A program made the position numbers and the translations under genes. The notes beneath the pieces are model-generated. The model was not told where the DNA came from. It worked only from the letters and a program-made list of their open reading frames with translations, and did not search any database. Below, in pieces: positions 43,156 to 51,645 of a DNA stretch of 64,000 nt. Each line of letters starts with the position of its first letter. Position 1 is the stretch's first letter. Source of the stretch: JANMES01 sp038229715 (GTDB taxonomy: Bacteria > Planctomycetota > Phycisphaerae > Tepidisphaerales > Tepidisphaeraceae); NCBI GenBank assembly GCA_038229715.1, contig JBBROD010000004.1, positions 1-64,000 on the forward strand. The letters run 5' to 3'.

Positions 43156-44478
43156 ATGATTAACGCCTACGATATCGCCTACGGTCTCGGCCTTGGCGTT
43201 GCCAGCCCGGCCTGGCTGCTTTCCAAGCGGTCGCGCGACAAAGTGTTCAAAGCCTTCCGCGAGCGGATGGCCAGCGATCACGCGCGCGATACCGCCAGGC
43301 CCGCCGTCTGGATTCACGCCGTCAGCCTCGGCGAAATGAACGCCACCCGCGCGATGATCCGCGTGCTGCAGCACAAGCGCAAGGACTTGCAGTACATCGT
43401 CTCGACCACCACCACCACCGGCTACAACCGCGGCAAGGAGTTGTACGGCCAAGACGCGACCGTCACGCTTATCCGCTACCCGCTGGATTTCACCTGGGCT
43501 GTCGCGCGGTCGCTCGACGCGCTCAAGCCCGCGATTGTGGTGCTGATGGAACTGGAAGTCTGGCCGAACTTCACGCAGGCGTGCGAGAAGCGTGGCATCC
43601 CGGTGATGCTGGCCAACGGGCGCATCACCTCCAAGAGCTACCGCAACTATCGGCTGGGGAAAATCGCGACGTTCTCCATGTTCCGCCGATTGGACCTCGC
43701 TTGCGCGCAGGATCCGCTCTACGCCGATCGGTTCACCAAGCTCGGCGTGCGGGCCGATCGAGTTCGCGTCACCGGCACGATGAAGTTCGACACCGCCCAG
43801 CCCGGCGCGAAAGTCCCCGGGGCCGAGGAGCTAGCCGACGCGGTTAATCTCAAGCCCGGCGAAGAAACCATCTGGGTGGCCGGCTCAACCGGGCCCGGCG
43901 AAGAGAAAATCCTGCTGGGCGTCTATCGTGAATTGCTCAAGCGCTTCGTCCGATTGCGACTGGTGATCGTGCCGCGTCACCCCGAGCGGTTCGACGAGGT
44001 CGCGAAACTGATCGGCCAAAGCAAATTCATCTGCCGCCGCCGCTCCGCCCCGCCGGGGTTGTCGTTCTTGAATCCGGTGCCCGCCGTCATCCTCGGCGAC
44101 ACGATGGGCGAACTCCGCAAGTTCTACGCGATGGCGGATTTGGTGTTCGTCGGCAGATCACTCGTTGATCTCGGCCCCAGCCAGCACGGCTCGGACATGA
44201 TCGAACCGGCCGCGCTCTCCAAGCCGGTGATCGTCGGCCCGTACACGCAAAATTTCGCTGAAGCGATGACGCTTTTCAAATCCGCCGACGCGATGATGGT
44301 GGTCGCCGACCCCCAAAGCCTCAGCGACGCCGCCGCCGTCCTGATCTCCACGCCCGCCCAAGCCAAAGCGATGGGCCAGCGCGCACTCGCGGTGGTCAAG
44401 CAGGGACAAGGCGCCACACTCAAACACGTCAACGCCGTCCTGGAACTGCTCGGCGGGCGCAAAACAAATCCGGATTAA
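43156..44478 (+). CDS. waaA: 3-deoxy-D-manno-octulosonic acid transferase
   Basis: ATG 43156 gives 440 residues; a longer frame from 43024 begins in the repeat. The GT30 family features are clear: an N-terminal hydrophobic segment (IAYGLGLGVASPAWLL), the acceptor-side motif WIHAVSLGEMNATRAMI, then VLMELEVWPNF, TGTMKFDT, and the C-terminal domain with GSTGPGEEKILL, PRHPERFD, ILGDTMGELRKFY and ADLVFVGRSLVDLG. The enzyme adds Kdo sugars to lipid A in the inner membrane. With lpxB nearby, this indicates a lipid A-containing outer membrane. Confidence 0.95.
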   Translation: MINAYDIAYGLGLGVASPAWLLSKRSRDKVFKAFRERMASDHARDTARPAVWIHAVSLGEMNATRAMIRVLQHKRKDLQYIVSTTTTTGYNRGKELYGQDATVTLIRYPLDFTWAVARSLDALKPAIVVLMELEVWPNFTQACEKRGIPVMLANGRITSKSYRNYRLGKIATFSMFRRLDLACAQDPLYADRFTKLGVRADRVRVTGTMKFDTAQPGAKVPGAEELADAVNLKPGEETIWVAGSTGPGEEKILLGVYRELLKRFVRLRLVIVPRHPERFDEVAKLIGQSKFICRRRSAPPGLSFLNPVPAVILGDTMGELRKFYAMADLVFVGRSLVDLGPSQHGSDMIEPAALSKPVIVGPYTQNFAEAMTLFKSADAMMVVADPQSLSDAAAVLISTPAQAKAMGQRALAVVKQGQGATLKHVNAVLELLGGRKTNPD

Positions 44479-44504
44479 CGCCTCTACTGATCAATTCAAA
44501 TTGA

Positions 44505-44580
44505 GCCGCAGATCAACGCAGATGAACGCAGATAAGAAAATGATCTTCCTTATCTGCGTTCATCTGCGTCAATCTGCGGC
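44505..44580. repeat. paired inverted repeat, ATCTGCG family, copy 3
   Basis: Arms 44505-44536 and 44549-44580 are inverted copies with two mismatches, built of GCAGATNNACGCAGAT units like the copies at 24123 and 26824. The unit lies between the convergent waaA and ilvN genes. Confidence 0.85.
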
Positions 44581-44591
44581 TAACATTTTTT

Positions 44592-45155
44592 CTAGCTCGG
44601 CGGAAGCGCCGCCGACGCCGGGGCGTCTAAGCTGCGGGTGCGTTTCTTTGACGGAGCGTTGGTCGCTTTTTCCTTCGATTGATTCCCGCGGGCCATTGCG
44701 ATGACGCCAGTGCGGGCGACTTCTTCAATGCCGTACGGGCGCATCAGGTCGATAAACGCCTCAAGCTTTTCTTCCGTGCCGACCAGTTCGACCATGATGC
44801 TGTCGGGCGCCACGTCGACCACCTTGCCGCGGAAGAGGCTGACCACTTCGATCACCTCGCCGCGCTTTTCTGGGATGACGCCCACTTTCACCAGCATCAG
44901 GTCGCGCTCGACGTAGGCCGCGTCTTTGAAGTCGCGAACCTTCACCACCGGCACGAGCTTGGCCAGCTGTTTGCGGACCTGCTCGATCGTGTTGTCGTCG
45001 GCGGTGCAGACGATCGTCATGCGGCTGAGCTCGGGGTTTTCCGTTCGGCCGACGACCAGCGAATCGATGTTAAAGCCGCGCGCCGCGAACATCCCCGCCA
45101 CGCTCGCCAGCACGCCTGATTCGTTGATCACCAAGGCCGATATCACATGACGCAT
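44592..45155 (-). CDS. ilvN: acetolactate synthase small (regulatory) subunit
   Basis: The 187-residue protein starts with the ACT domain (ALVINESGVLASVAGMFAARGFNIDSLVVG) and continues with the small-subunit C-terminal domain (GKVVDVAPDSIMVELVGTEEKLEAFIDLM). It regulates acetohydroxyacid synthase, the first common enzyme of branched-chain amino acid synthesis, by binding valine. The catalytic subunit gene ilvB is not in this window. The last 25 residues are basic and Pro/Ala-rich, longer than usual. Confidence 0.95.
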   Translation of the reverse strand: MRHVISALVINESGVLASVAGMFAARGFNIDSLVVGRTENPELSRMTIVCTADDNTIEQVRKQLAKLVPVVKVRDFKDAAYVERDLMLVKVGVIPEKRGEVIEVVSLFRGKVVDVAPDSIMVELVGTEEKLEAFIDLMRPYGIEEVARTGVIAMARGNQSKEKATNAPSKKRTRSLDAPASAALPPS

Positions 45156-45290
45156 AACTGCTCCTAAATCTCAAAAACGAGCCGGGCAGTGTACCGCAAC
45201 CTGATCAGCCGGGCAAAAGTGGCGATTCAACGTCCTTTCCTGGCACGCCGAACGAAGGTTGGCGAGAACTCCAAGACGAAAGGCAAAGGG

Positions 45291-45356
45291 TCCACGAATA
45301 ACACGAATCTTCACGAATCCATTCCTTCATTCGTGGAGATTCGTGTAATTCGTGGA
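45291..45356. repeat. paired inverted repeat, CACGAATAACACGAATC family, copy 2
   Basis: The left arm 45291-45318 is identical to the left arm of copy 1 (42973-43000). The right arm 45329-45356 has about three mismatches. It occupies the middle of the 301-bp gap between ilvN and lpxB, where I see no gene. Confidence 0.85.
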
Positions 45357-45456
45357 CGATCTCTCTCCCTGCTGGCACCCTCACACTGCACTCTCGTGGC
45401 GTACCGGGATCGGATCCATCCTTGACACTTTCCCTACACGCTGTTGCACTGCCGTA

Positions 45457-46581
45457 GTGCCTAAACGCATCTTCATCACCGCAGCGGAAGTTAGCGGCGA
45501 TCAGCACGCGGCGGCGCTGATCAAATCGCTGAAGCAGCTCGATCCTGCCCTTATCATTGAAGGCCACGGCGGGCCACTCATGCGAGCGGCGGGAGCGACG
45601 ATTCACCACGAGACCGTGAAAAAGGCGGCCATGGGGTGGCGCGGTGCGCTTCGGTACTTCGAGATTAAAAAAGTCCTCAAGTGGACGGAAACCTACTTCC
45701 TGGCGCACAAGCCGGACTTGGTGATCGGCGTGGATTCACCCGACATGAACACGCACTTCGCCCGGCTGGCCAAGGCGAACGGCGCGCCGATGCTGCAGTA
45801 TGTCGCGCCGCAACTGTGGGCGTGGCGCGAATACCGGATCAAGAAAATCCGCGCGACGGTCGATCACATCGCGTGCATCTTGCCGTTCGAGCAGGACTAT
45901 TTCCGCAAGCTCGGTGTGGCGGCGACGTTTGTCGGGCATCCGCTGTTTGACGAGCTTCCCGTCAGCCGAGAGAAACCGCCGGGGCCGGTGTTTCCCGATC
46001 GCCCGCCGATCGTCGGGTTGCTGCCCGGCTCGCGCGCGTCGGAGGCCAATAGCAACTTCCCGCCGATGCTCGACGTCGCCCGCAAGCTTCGGCTGGCTTT
46101 TCCCGACGTGCGGTTCATCGTCCCGACCGTTGCCGCCACGCAACCGATCGTCGCCGAGCACGCGGCCAGCTTTCCCCGGCTGGAGTACGCGCAAGACCGC
46201 TTCGACGAGCTTGTGCCGCAATGCGATCTCTGCATCGTCGCCAGCGGAACCGCGACGCTACATGTCGCCAGCTTCGGCGTGCCGATGATCGTCGTCTACC
46301 GCGGAAGCCCGATCCTCTGGCACGGCATCGGGCGATGGCTTGTGAAAGTCCGCACGTTTTCGCTGGTCAACCTGCTGGCCGGCGTGGATCAGCACATCGT
46401 CCCCGAGTTCATCCCCTGGCACGGCAGCAACGAACCCGTCGCCATCGCGGCGATCGAACTGCTGCGACACCCGGAGAAGCTCGACATCCAGCACGCAAAG
46501 CTCGAAAAACTGATCGAGCATCTCGATAAACCCGGCGCGAGCATGAACGTGGCTAAGCTGGCGATGGGGATGATAAAGTAG
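45457..46581 (+). CDS. lpxB: lipid-A-disaccharide synthase
   Basis: I start at GTG 45457 (VPKRIFITAAEVSGDQHAAAL). The 374-residue GT19 enzyme shows the standard blocks: AAEVSGDQHAA, GVDSPDMNT, YVAPQLWAWREYR, ILPFEQDYFRK, FVGHPLFDE, VGLLPGSRASEA and SGTATLHVASF. It joins UDP-diacylglucosamine and lipid X to form the lipid A disaccharide. A longer frame begins in the repeat region and lacks a site. The stop is TAG. It lies near waaA but on the other side of ilvN. Confidence 0.95.
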   Translation: MPKRIFITAAEVSGDQHAAALIKSLKQLDPALIIEGHGGPLMRAAGATIHHETVKKAAMGWRGALRYFEIKKVLKWTETYFLAHKPDLVIGVDSPDMNTHFARLAKANGAPMLQYVAPQLWAWREYRIKKIRATVDHIACILPFEQDYFRKLGVAATFVGHPLFDELPVSREKPPGPVFPDRPPIVGLLPGSRASEANSNFPPMLDVARKLRLAFPDVRFIVPTVAATQPIVAEHAASFPRLEYAQDRFDELVPQCDLCIVASGTATLHVASFGVPMIVVYRGSPILWHGIGRWLVKVRTFSLVNLLAGVDQHIVPEFIPWHGSNEPVAIAAIELLRHPEKLDIQHAKLEKLIEHLDKPGASMNVAKLAMGMIK

Positions 46582-46639
46582 CCGCTTGCGCCGCCGCCGC
46601 CCCGTCTGCCGTGACCGATGTCATTCCTGGTTGTTGCGA

Positions 46640-47890
46640 TCAGTTAAACGGATTTGCCACCCCGCCGCCGTTGGCGGGGGTGGTGGATTGGCCGTTCAAC
46701 TCGCGGCAGTACGGTTCGAGGTTTTTCAGGCTGGTGAAGTAGGACTTGAGCCCGGCGGCCAGCTTGGCGGCGGTGATGGTTTGGCCTTGGATTTCCTGAC
46801 GCAAGCCGACGTTGTCGTTTTCGTCGAGGACCAAGAACGGCTGGCCGATCAGCCAGTTGGCTTTGAGGCAATCGGTGAGGAACCCCGAGTCCTGCGCGAA
46901 CTTGCCGAGCTTGCCGATGCCGCACTGCACCCACACGCCGGACCATTCGGGCTTGGAGTAGATCTCGATCGGGTAAATGTACTGCCACCCGTTGACGGCG
47001 GCGCGTACCTCCACCACAAAGCCCAGCGCCTGCGGCTTGGGATTTAGGCCCATGTCGCGGAGCATCTCGCCGAGGGATTGATTGTCCACCCCGCGTGAAG
47101 CCCCGATCGAAGTGATGGCCGACTCCGGCAGCGCTGCGACATTCGCAGCGGGGTTGACCTTCAACATCGACTTCATGGCGGGGATTTGCTTCGGGCTGAT
47201 CGACGAAAAACCCGTGCCCGGCGGGTTCGTGCCGTCCGAGCGTTTTGTAAGCGACCGGTAGTACGGCTCGGACGCTTTGACGGCGGTGAATACGTCCTTG
47301 AGAACCGCGGCCATGCGGGCGGGGGTGACGTCGGCGTTTTCCAGCGGGCACTGCAAGATCAGCGTGTTCTGATTGTCTACGACGAAACGCTTGCCGCCCA
47401 TCGCGTTGCCCAACTGTAAGAGCGCTTTGAGCGTTGCAGCCGGCGCGGTTTGGCGGTTGACGGGTGACAGGCCGCACTGGATCCACAGCGGTTCGTAATT
47501 CTTTCCGAAGCTGGCCTGGATGGGGTAGGTGTAGTCGGTTCCATTCAATGTCGCTTTGACCATCATCAGCCATAGATCGCCGTGGCGCTGCGGTTTGACA
47601 CCCAGACCGTCGAGCATCGCGCCGAGCGAGTCGACATCGAGCGTCCGGCCGGCGGAGTCGATACCGCGTTCCTGGGGCACGTTGGGGAGCGTTGATTCGG
47701 GGATGATGTCGCGCGAGTTGGCGTCGACTTCGTCGATGGACTTGTACTGCGTACTACCGGCCGACGGACTGTTCGAAAGTGTCTTCGATAGCCCTGCTGA
47801 GCCGGACGAGCCGCCGCCTGAGGCGCAGCCGATCGCCGCAACCAATCCACTTGCAACCAACAATGACGTTAAACGTACGACTCGATTCAT
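46640..47890 (-). CDS. lipoprotein with two tandem homologous domains
   Basis: The 416-residue protein has a lipoprotein signal (LVASGLVAAIGCASGGGSS). A low-complexity Ser/Gly linker follows, then two similar domains. Domain one starts at SLGAMLDGLGVKPQRHGDLW with YTYPIQASFGKNYEPLWIQC. Domain two starts at SLGEMLRDMGLNPKPQALGF with YIYPIEIYSKPEWSGVWVQC. The repeated blocks, each with a final Trp-x-Gln-Cys, show an internal duplication. The fold may be YbjN-like, from weak visual similarity only. The role at the outer membrane is unknown. Confidence 0.8.
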   Translation of the reverse strand: MNRVVRLTSLLVASGLVAAIGCASGGGSSGSAGLSKTLSNSPSAGSTQYKSIDEVDANSRDIIPESTLPNVPQERGIDSAGRTLDVDSLGAMLDGLGVKPQRHGDLWLMMVKATLNGTDYTYPIQASFGKNYEPLWIQCGLSPVNRQTAPAATLKALLQLGNAMGGKRFVVDNQNTLILQCPLENADVTPARMAAVLKDVFTAVKASEPYYRSLTKRSDGTNPPGTGFSSISPKQIPAMKSMLKVNPAANVAALPESAITSIGASRGVDNQSLGEMLRDMGLNPKPQALGFVVEVRAAVNGWQYIYPIEIYSKPEWSGVWVQCGIGKLGKFAQDSGFLTDCLKANWLIGQPFLVLDENDNVGLRQEIQGQTITAAKLAAGLKSYFTSLKNLEPYCRELNGQSTTPANGGGVANPFN

Positions 47891-48021
47891 GTTTGCTCCC
47901 GAATACGATTTGATCTCACCCTGCGGGTATGGACGCGACCACTATACCTGCGAGGGTAAATCAACTGCGAGGGGAAAATCTCTCTTGATGCCCGCCCGCG
48001 GGTAGCCGGCGCGTTTTACTG

Positions 48022-48168
48022 GAGCCTGAAGGAAATGCGTCGGACCTGTGGCGCGAGTTCGCGTTCTTCGATCCGGCTGACAAGGCCAATCCGGCGATAA
48101 AATCACTCAGTGGCGCTCCACCCGCAGCCACGACATCGAGCGGGAATCGTACGCTTCCCGGTTTCTAA
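48022..48168 (+). pseudogene. possible gene remnant in the gap before the pseudopilin gene
   Basis: An open stretch of 48 codons (LWREFAFFDPADKANPAIK) with GC-rich codons ends at TAA. It has no start codon with a ribosome-binding site, and the preceding frame (GAFYWSLKEMR) looks like a shifted continuation. It may be the worn tail of a lost gene. Nothing else is visible in the 489-bp gap except the possible promoter at 48261-48290. Confidence 0.2.
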
Positions 48169-48260
48169 TCCACAACCGTCACGTGGTGTCGCGCAAACGT
48201 AATCTCTTTGTCGTAAAAACATACAAAAAAGCCGGGGCTTCGGTCAAATTTTGGCAATAA

Positions 48261-48290
48261 TTGTTAAGATTTGGGTTGGATGGTGTTAAT
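48261..48290 (+). promoter_or_regulatory. possible promoter of the pseudopilin gene
   Basis: TTGTTA at 48261-48266 and GTTAAT at 48285-48290 have four of six matches each to the -35 and -10 consensus with an 18-bp spacer, in the only AT-rich stretch before the gene. Confidence 0.3.
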
Positions 48291-48379
48291 CTAGAAGCAG
48301 AGAGGGTTCTGGAGTCCCTGAGATGCAAAGCCCAATCAGGCTCCCGTTCGCTCACTCATTGTTGTTTAAGAGGTTCCTC

Positions 48380-49192
48380 ATGGATCAAGCGACGGTATCT
48401 CGAATTTCGTGCAGCCGGTTTGCTGAGGCATCGCGGCGGCGTTCGATTGGGGGATTTAGAGTTTCCACGCGCGGGTTTACGCTCGTCGAACTGCTCGTGG
48501 TGATCGGCATCCTCGCCGTGCTGATTGCGATCTTATTGCCTGCACTCAATACCGCCCGACGGGCTGCGGTGAGGACCCAGTGCCTCACTCAGGTGCGCGG
48601 AATCGCATTGGCGATGCAGTTTTACGCGAACGACAACAAAAATTGGTTCCCGTCGCGAAACGAGGCCGGTACGAATCCCAATTGTTTTGGTTACCCGCAC
48701 CAGTATCGACGCACGCCCAACGGTAAGTATGATCTAAATTTCACTTTTACTGTCCCGTACGTGGCAGGCTTTAGCACAAAACGGATGATCCGGACTGATC
48801 CGAACCTTTCTTACCGGGGTTCGGCGGCTAACGTGATGCTCTGCCCTGGGCAGATGTCCCCAGCCCCCACGGTCAGCAACCTGTTCACCCTAGACTTCGG
48901 AAGCTACCAATACTTTGTCTGGCACAAACCTTATGCATGGGTGGCCTCAGTTTATGTCGATCTTTCCCGGCGAAACCAAATCAGAGGCACTGCCCCGCTT
49001 TGGGCGTGCTATACTCAATTCAAGGGCGGGAAATACGTATCCGTACACGGGCCGTTGGGCCCTAAAGCCCTACCGAAAGGGATGAACGCCGCCTATAGCG
49101 ACGGGTCGGCCAGATGGGTCGACTGGAATGAATGTGAAAAATATTGGGACCTTGGTTCCGAACAGGCTTTCTGGCCCAAGTACCGCAGATAG
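48380..49192 (+). CDS. prepilin-type N-terminal cleavage/methylation domain protein
   Basis: From ATG 48380 the protein has 270 residues. A long pre-sequence precedes the cleavage site RGFTLVELLVVIGILAVL, with Phe+1 and Glu+5, so it should be processed by prepilin peptidase. The C-terminal region ends with SDGSARWVDWNE, similar to the H-X9-DG motif of planctomycete pseudopilin-like (DUF1559-type) proteins. Planctomycetes encode many of these; the role is probably cell-surface or secretion related. An AAGAGG site precedes the ATG. Confidence 0.9.
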   Translation: MDQATVSRISCSRFAEASRRRSIGGFRVSTRGFTLVELLVVIGILAVLIAILLPALNTARRAAVRTQCLTQVRGIALAMQFYANDNKNWFPSRNEAGTNPNCFGYPHQYRRTPNGKYDLNFTFTVPYVAGFSTKRMIRTDPNLSYRGSAANVMLCPGQMSPAPTVSNLFTLDFGSYQYFVWHKPYAWVASVYVDLSRRNQIRGTAPLWACYTQFKGGKYVSVHGPLGPKALPKGMNAAYSDGSARWVDWNECEKYWDLGSEQAFWPKYRR

Positions 49193-49470
49193 TCGCGCAG
49201 AAATCTGGGAAGAATTTGACGAGTTGCTTCGGGGGCTCAGTGGTCTCAATTCTTTTTTCCGCAGCCGACGTTGTTTTGTCCTTGCTCGACGAGTGAGGAC
49301 ACCCGCCCTTCCCCACGCCAGTTGGCAACGCCGACGAGCGGCCGCTGGCGTTTTTGCACCCGCAGGTGGACGCAATCCACGCCATGATAAAGAAGCTTGT
49401 CATCATCTGCGAATCGTGCTACCCCAGCGCGGCAAACTTCGCCGGGCAATTCGCGAACAAGTAGCGTCTT

Positions 49471-49611
49471 GTCGCATGGGCTACCAGCCCATGCTTAATT
49501 TGCGCAGGACGCAATAGCACGCCATCCGTAGCACGGGCGGCTTTCATGGATGGGAAATCACACTGGATGAAGCCTGGGCGATGCCCGGCATGGGCTGGTA
49601 GCCCATGCGAC
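49471..49611. repeat. paired hairpin repeat, ATGGGCTACCAGCCCAT family
   Basis: Arms 49471-49494 and 49588-49611 are perfect 24-bp inverted copies. Each is a small palindrome (ATGGGCT-ACC-AGCCCAT). The unit fills much of the 425-bp gap downstream of the pseudopilin and secretion-ATPase genes. I see no gene in that gap. Confidence 0.85.
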
Positions 49612-49617
49612 GGATGC

Positions 49618-50040
49618 CTACTCCACATCCGCCAGCAACTGCTCGCTGGGAATGACGCGCAAGACTTCTTCGGTGCTGGTTTCGCCGCGGGCGACTTTGA
49701 GCAGCGCGGCCTTGCGGAAGTCGAGCATCTTTTCTTCGATCGCCTTGTCGCGGATCGCCTTCACAGGCGCTTCCTCGGAGATCAGTTGCCGGACGGCCTT
49801 GGAGACGTTGAGCACCTCGAACACGCCGGCCCGGCCGGAGTAGCCGGTCATCTGGTTGCTCGGGGCGGGGCGGGCGGCGTAGATCTTTTTCCCTTCGCCG
49901 GCAGCCAGCCAGGGTTTAAGTTCCGCGAACGTGTCGTTGTCTTCATCGAGATCGAACTCTGTGCGGGTGGCCGGGTCGAACGTGCGGACGAGTCTCTGCG
50001 AGACCACTCCTCGCAGACTGCTGGCAAGGAAATGGCTAGG
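49618..50040 (-). pseudogene. C-terminal part of a GspE/PilB-type ATPase, downstream of an in-frame TAG
   Basis: Immediately after the TAG at 50041-50043 the same frame reads PSHFLASSLRGVVSQRLVRT, as expected after SLG in intact GspE/PilT family members. It then continues with GYSGRAGVFEVLNVSKAV and the C-terminal helices. The zinc-binding cysteines found in most GspE C-terminal domains are absent. GTG 50007 might allow separate initiation of a 129-residue piece, but no well-placed site precedes it. Confidence 0.85.
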
Positions 50041-50853
50041 CTAGCCGAGCGACCGCATCGCCTGAATCGCCGCCGCCGCGTGCGGGGCGTGTAGCGTCGC
50101 GAAGACCAGGATGCCGCTGTTGGCCGCGTAGACGGCGGTCTTGGCGGTTAATTCGTCGCGGATTTCGCCGATCATGATCACGTCCGGCGATTGCCTTAGC
50201 ACGCTGCGCAACATCTCGCCAAAACCCAGATCGATCGCCGGGTTCACCTGTGATTGCCTGAGCCCGTCGATCGCGTATTCGATCGGGTCTTCTATCGTGT
50301 TGATCTTCCGCTTGCCGTCATTCAGCTTGATCATCGACGCGTACTGTGTCGCGGTTTTGCCCGAACCGGTCGGCCCGGTGATAAGAATCAAGCCGCTCGG
50401 CGAGTTGATCCAGCCGTGATACGTCTGCATCTGCTCGCGGCTAAGGCCGACGTTCTCAAGCGTGAACAGTTTATTCCCGCGCGACAGGATGCGGACGGCG
50501 AAGTCTTCCCCGTACATCGTGGGGATGACATTAATGCGAAGGTCGATGATCGCGCCATCGGGCTTCTTATAAATCCATCGGCCGTCCAGCGGACGGCGCT
50601 TTTCGGTCAGGTCCAGCGCAGCGTTGGCTTTGATGTAGCTGAGGCATTTACGTCCCTGTTCGACGGCCATGTGCGCCACCGTCCGCACGATGCCGTGATG
50701 CCTCACCTCGGCCGCCAAGTGGTTAGAATTGCTGACGAGGAATAAATCGCTGGCGCCCATCTCGGCGGCGTGTTCGATCAATCGGGCGACGGCGATTTCC
50801 GGCGTGAACTTGCTGACGTCGATGAGAACGGCTTTTTCGGTGTCGGTGCTCAC
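50041..50853 (-). CDS. type II secretion / type IV pilus ATPase, truncated by TAG
   Basis: The 270-residue product has the N2-like domain (IEHAAEMGASDLFLVSNSNH) and the RecA-like ATPase domain with Walker A GPTGSGKTATQY, the Asp box NTIEDPIEYAIDG, Walker B SPDVIMIGEIRDELTAKTA and the His box ATLHAPHAAAAIQAMRSLG. It then ends at TAG. Without the C-terminal domain it is likely defective unless the stop is read through. It overlaps the upstream STAS gene by 4 bp (ATGA), so the two are translationally coupled. Confidence 0.85.
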   Translation of the reverse strand: MSTDTEKAVLIDVSKFTPEIAVARLIEHAAEMGASDLFLVSNSNHLAAEVRHHGIVRTVAHMAVEQGRKCLSYIKANAALDLTEKRRPLDGRWIYKKPDGAIIDLRINVIPTMYGEDFAVRILSRGNKLFTLENVGLSREQMQTYHGWINSPSGLILITGPTGSGKTATQYASMIKLNDGKRKINTIEDPIEYAIDGLRQSQVNPAIDLGFGEMLRSVLRQSPDVIMIGEIRDELTAKTAVYAANSGILVFATLHAPHAAAAIQAMRSLG

Positions 50854-51215
50854 TTGGCGCCTCCTTGAATCAGCAGTTCCCGGGCGGCGGATTCGTCGGC
50901 GGCGATAGTGATTATTTTGCCGATCTTGAGCAGATCAAAAATCTGCTGAACCGCCGGCTGCACCGAGTGCAGCACCAGCTTTCCGCCGGCCTGTTTGCAT
51001 GCTTTTTGGGACGCCATGAACCAGCCGATGGCGCTGGAGTCGATGTAATCGCAATTTTTCATGTCGAGGACGACGCGATTATTGAACCACGTCGCGCCCA
51101 TCAACCCGGCCAACGGGTTGTTGCCTACCGCGTCGATTTCGCTCGCCACCAGGTTGCCTTCCACCGCGACCCGGACAAATCCCTCTTTTTCGATCGAGAC
51201 GAGCGATAATTTCAT
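50850..51215 (-). CDS. STAS-domain protein (anti-anti-sigma-like)
   Basis: I take ATG 51215 (MKLSLVSIEKEGFVRVAVEG). The longer frame starts in a repeat and is a translation of it. The 121-residue protein has the STAS fold and the conserved phosphorylatable Ser region DMKNCDYIDSSAIGWFMASQ, then GGKLVLHSVQPAVQQIFDLL. Such proteins bind anti-sigma kinases or serve as adaptors. Overlap with the secretion ATPase start indicates joint expression, an uncommon pairing. Confidence 0.88.
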   Translation of the reverse strand: MKLSLVSIEKEGFVRVAVEGNLVASEIDAVGNNPLAGLMGATWFNNRVVLDMKNCDYIDSSAIGWFMASQKACKQAGGKLVLHSVQPAVQQIFDLLKIGKIITIAADESAARELLIQGGAK

Positions 51216-51407
51216 GACCGGCCTGTGATGAGTAATACCCCGACCGCATTTTTTCGACCAACGCCGCGCGTAGGTTAAGCGAAGCGTTCGGCAATGTCGA
51301 AAATTATCGGCGCGGTGAACGCCAGTCGTTATCGTTGTCACGCAAAGGTTGCGCAAAGAGGGTAGTGGGTCAGTCTGAAGTATTATGCAACGCATTGCTT
51401 GGAGCAC

Positions 51408-51520
51408 TCGACCGTACCACGGGCCTCCGGCCCGTGCGGACGATTCGGAATAGCCAAGGGCGTTCATTTTCTCAGGTTCGCGCGCCACCGGCACGGGCCA
51501 GAGGCCCGTGGTACGGTCGA
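51408..51520. repeat. paired hairpin repeat, ACGGGCC family, copy 2
   Basis: Arms 51408-51437 and 51491-51520 are 30-bp inverted copies with one mismatch, and they extend outward (GGGTCAGTCTGAA with AACTGACTCATTA). The core is the same as at 14170-14269. It lies in the 430-bp gap between the STAS gene and xylB. Confidence 0.87.
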
Positions 51521-51568
51521 GTTTTTCAAACTGACTCATTACCGCTAAGAGCGCTGTGTAGCCTAGCA

Positions 51569-51633
51569 ATGAACGCAGAGTCGCTGAGAAGCGGAATTGA
51601 TTTCCTCCTCTCTAAGTGTCTCTGCGTTCATTC
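51569..51633. repeat. imperfect inverted repeat, AACGCAGAG family
   Basis: ATGAACGCAGAG at 51569 onward pairs with CTCTGCGTTCAT near 51620-51633 through an imperfect stem containing CGCTGAGA/TCTAAGTG. It lies just downstream of the xylB stop and could act as a weak terminator. Confidence 0.6.
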
Positions 51634-51645
51634 TTCATTCTGGAT

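Noticed and set aside
49193..49470. Possible transposase or ORF remnant after the pseudopilin gene
   Set aside because: Several short frames exist on both strands but none shows a domain, start site or consistent codon use.
36503..50853. Genome-wide reassignment of TAG as sense
   Set aside because: Several complete genes in the window end properly at TAG, with conserved C-termini at the expected length.
51216..51569. N-terminal extension of the STAS protein
   Set aside because: It reads through the ACGGGCC repeat unit; the STAS fold starts at 51215.
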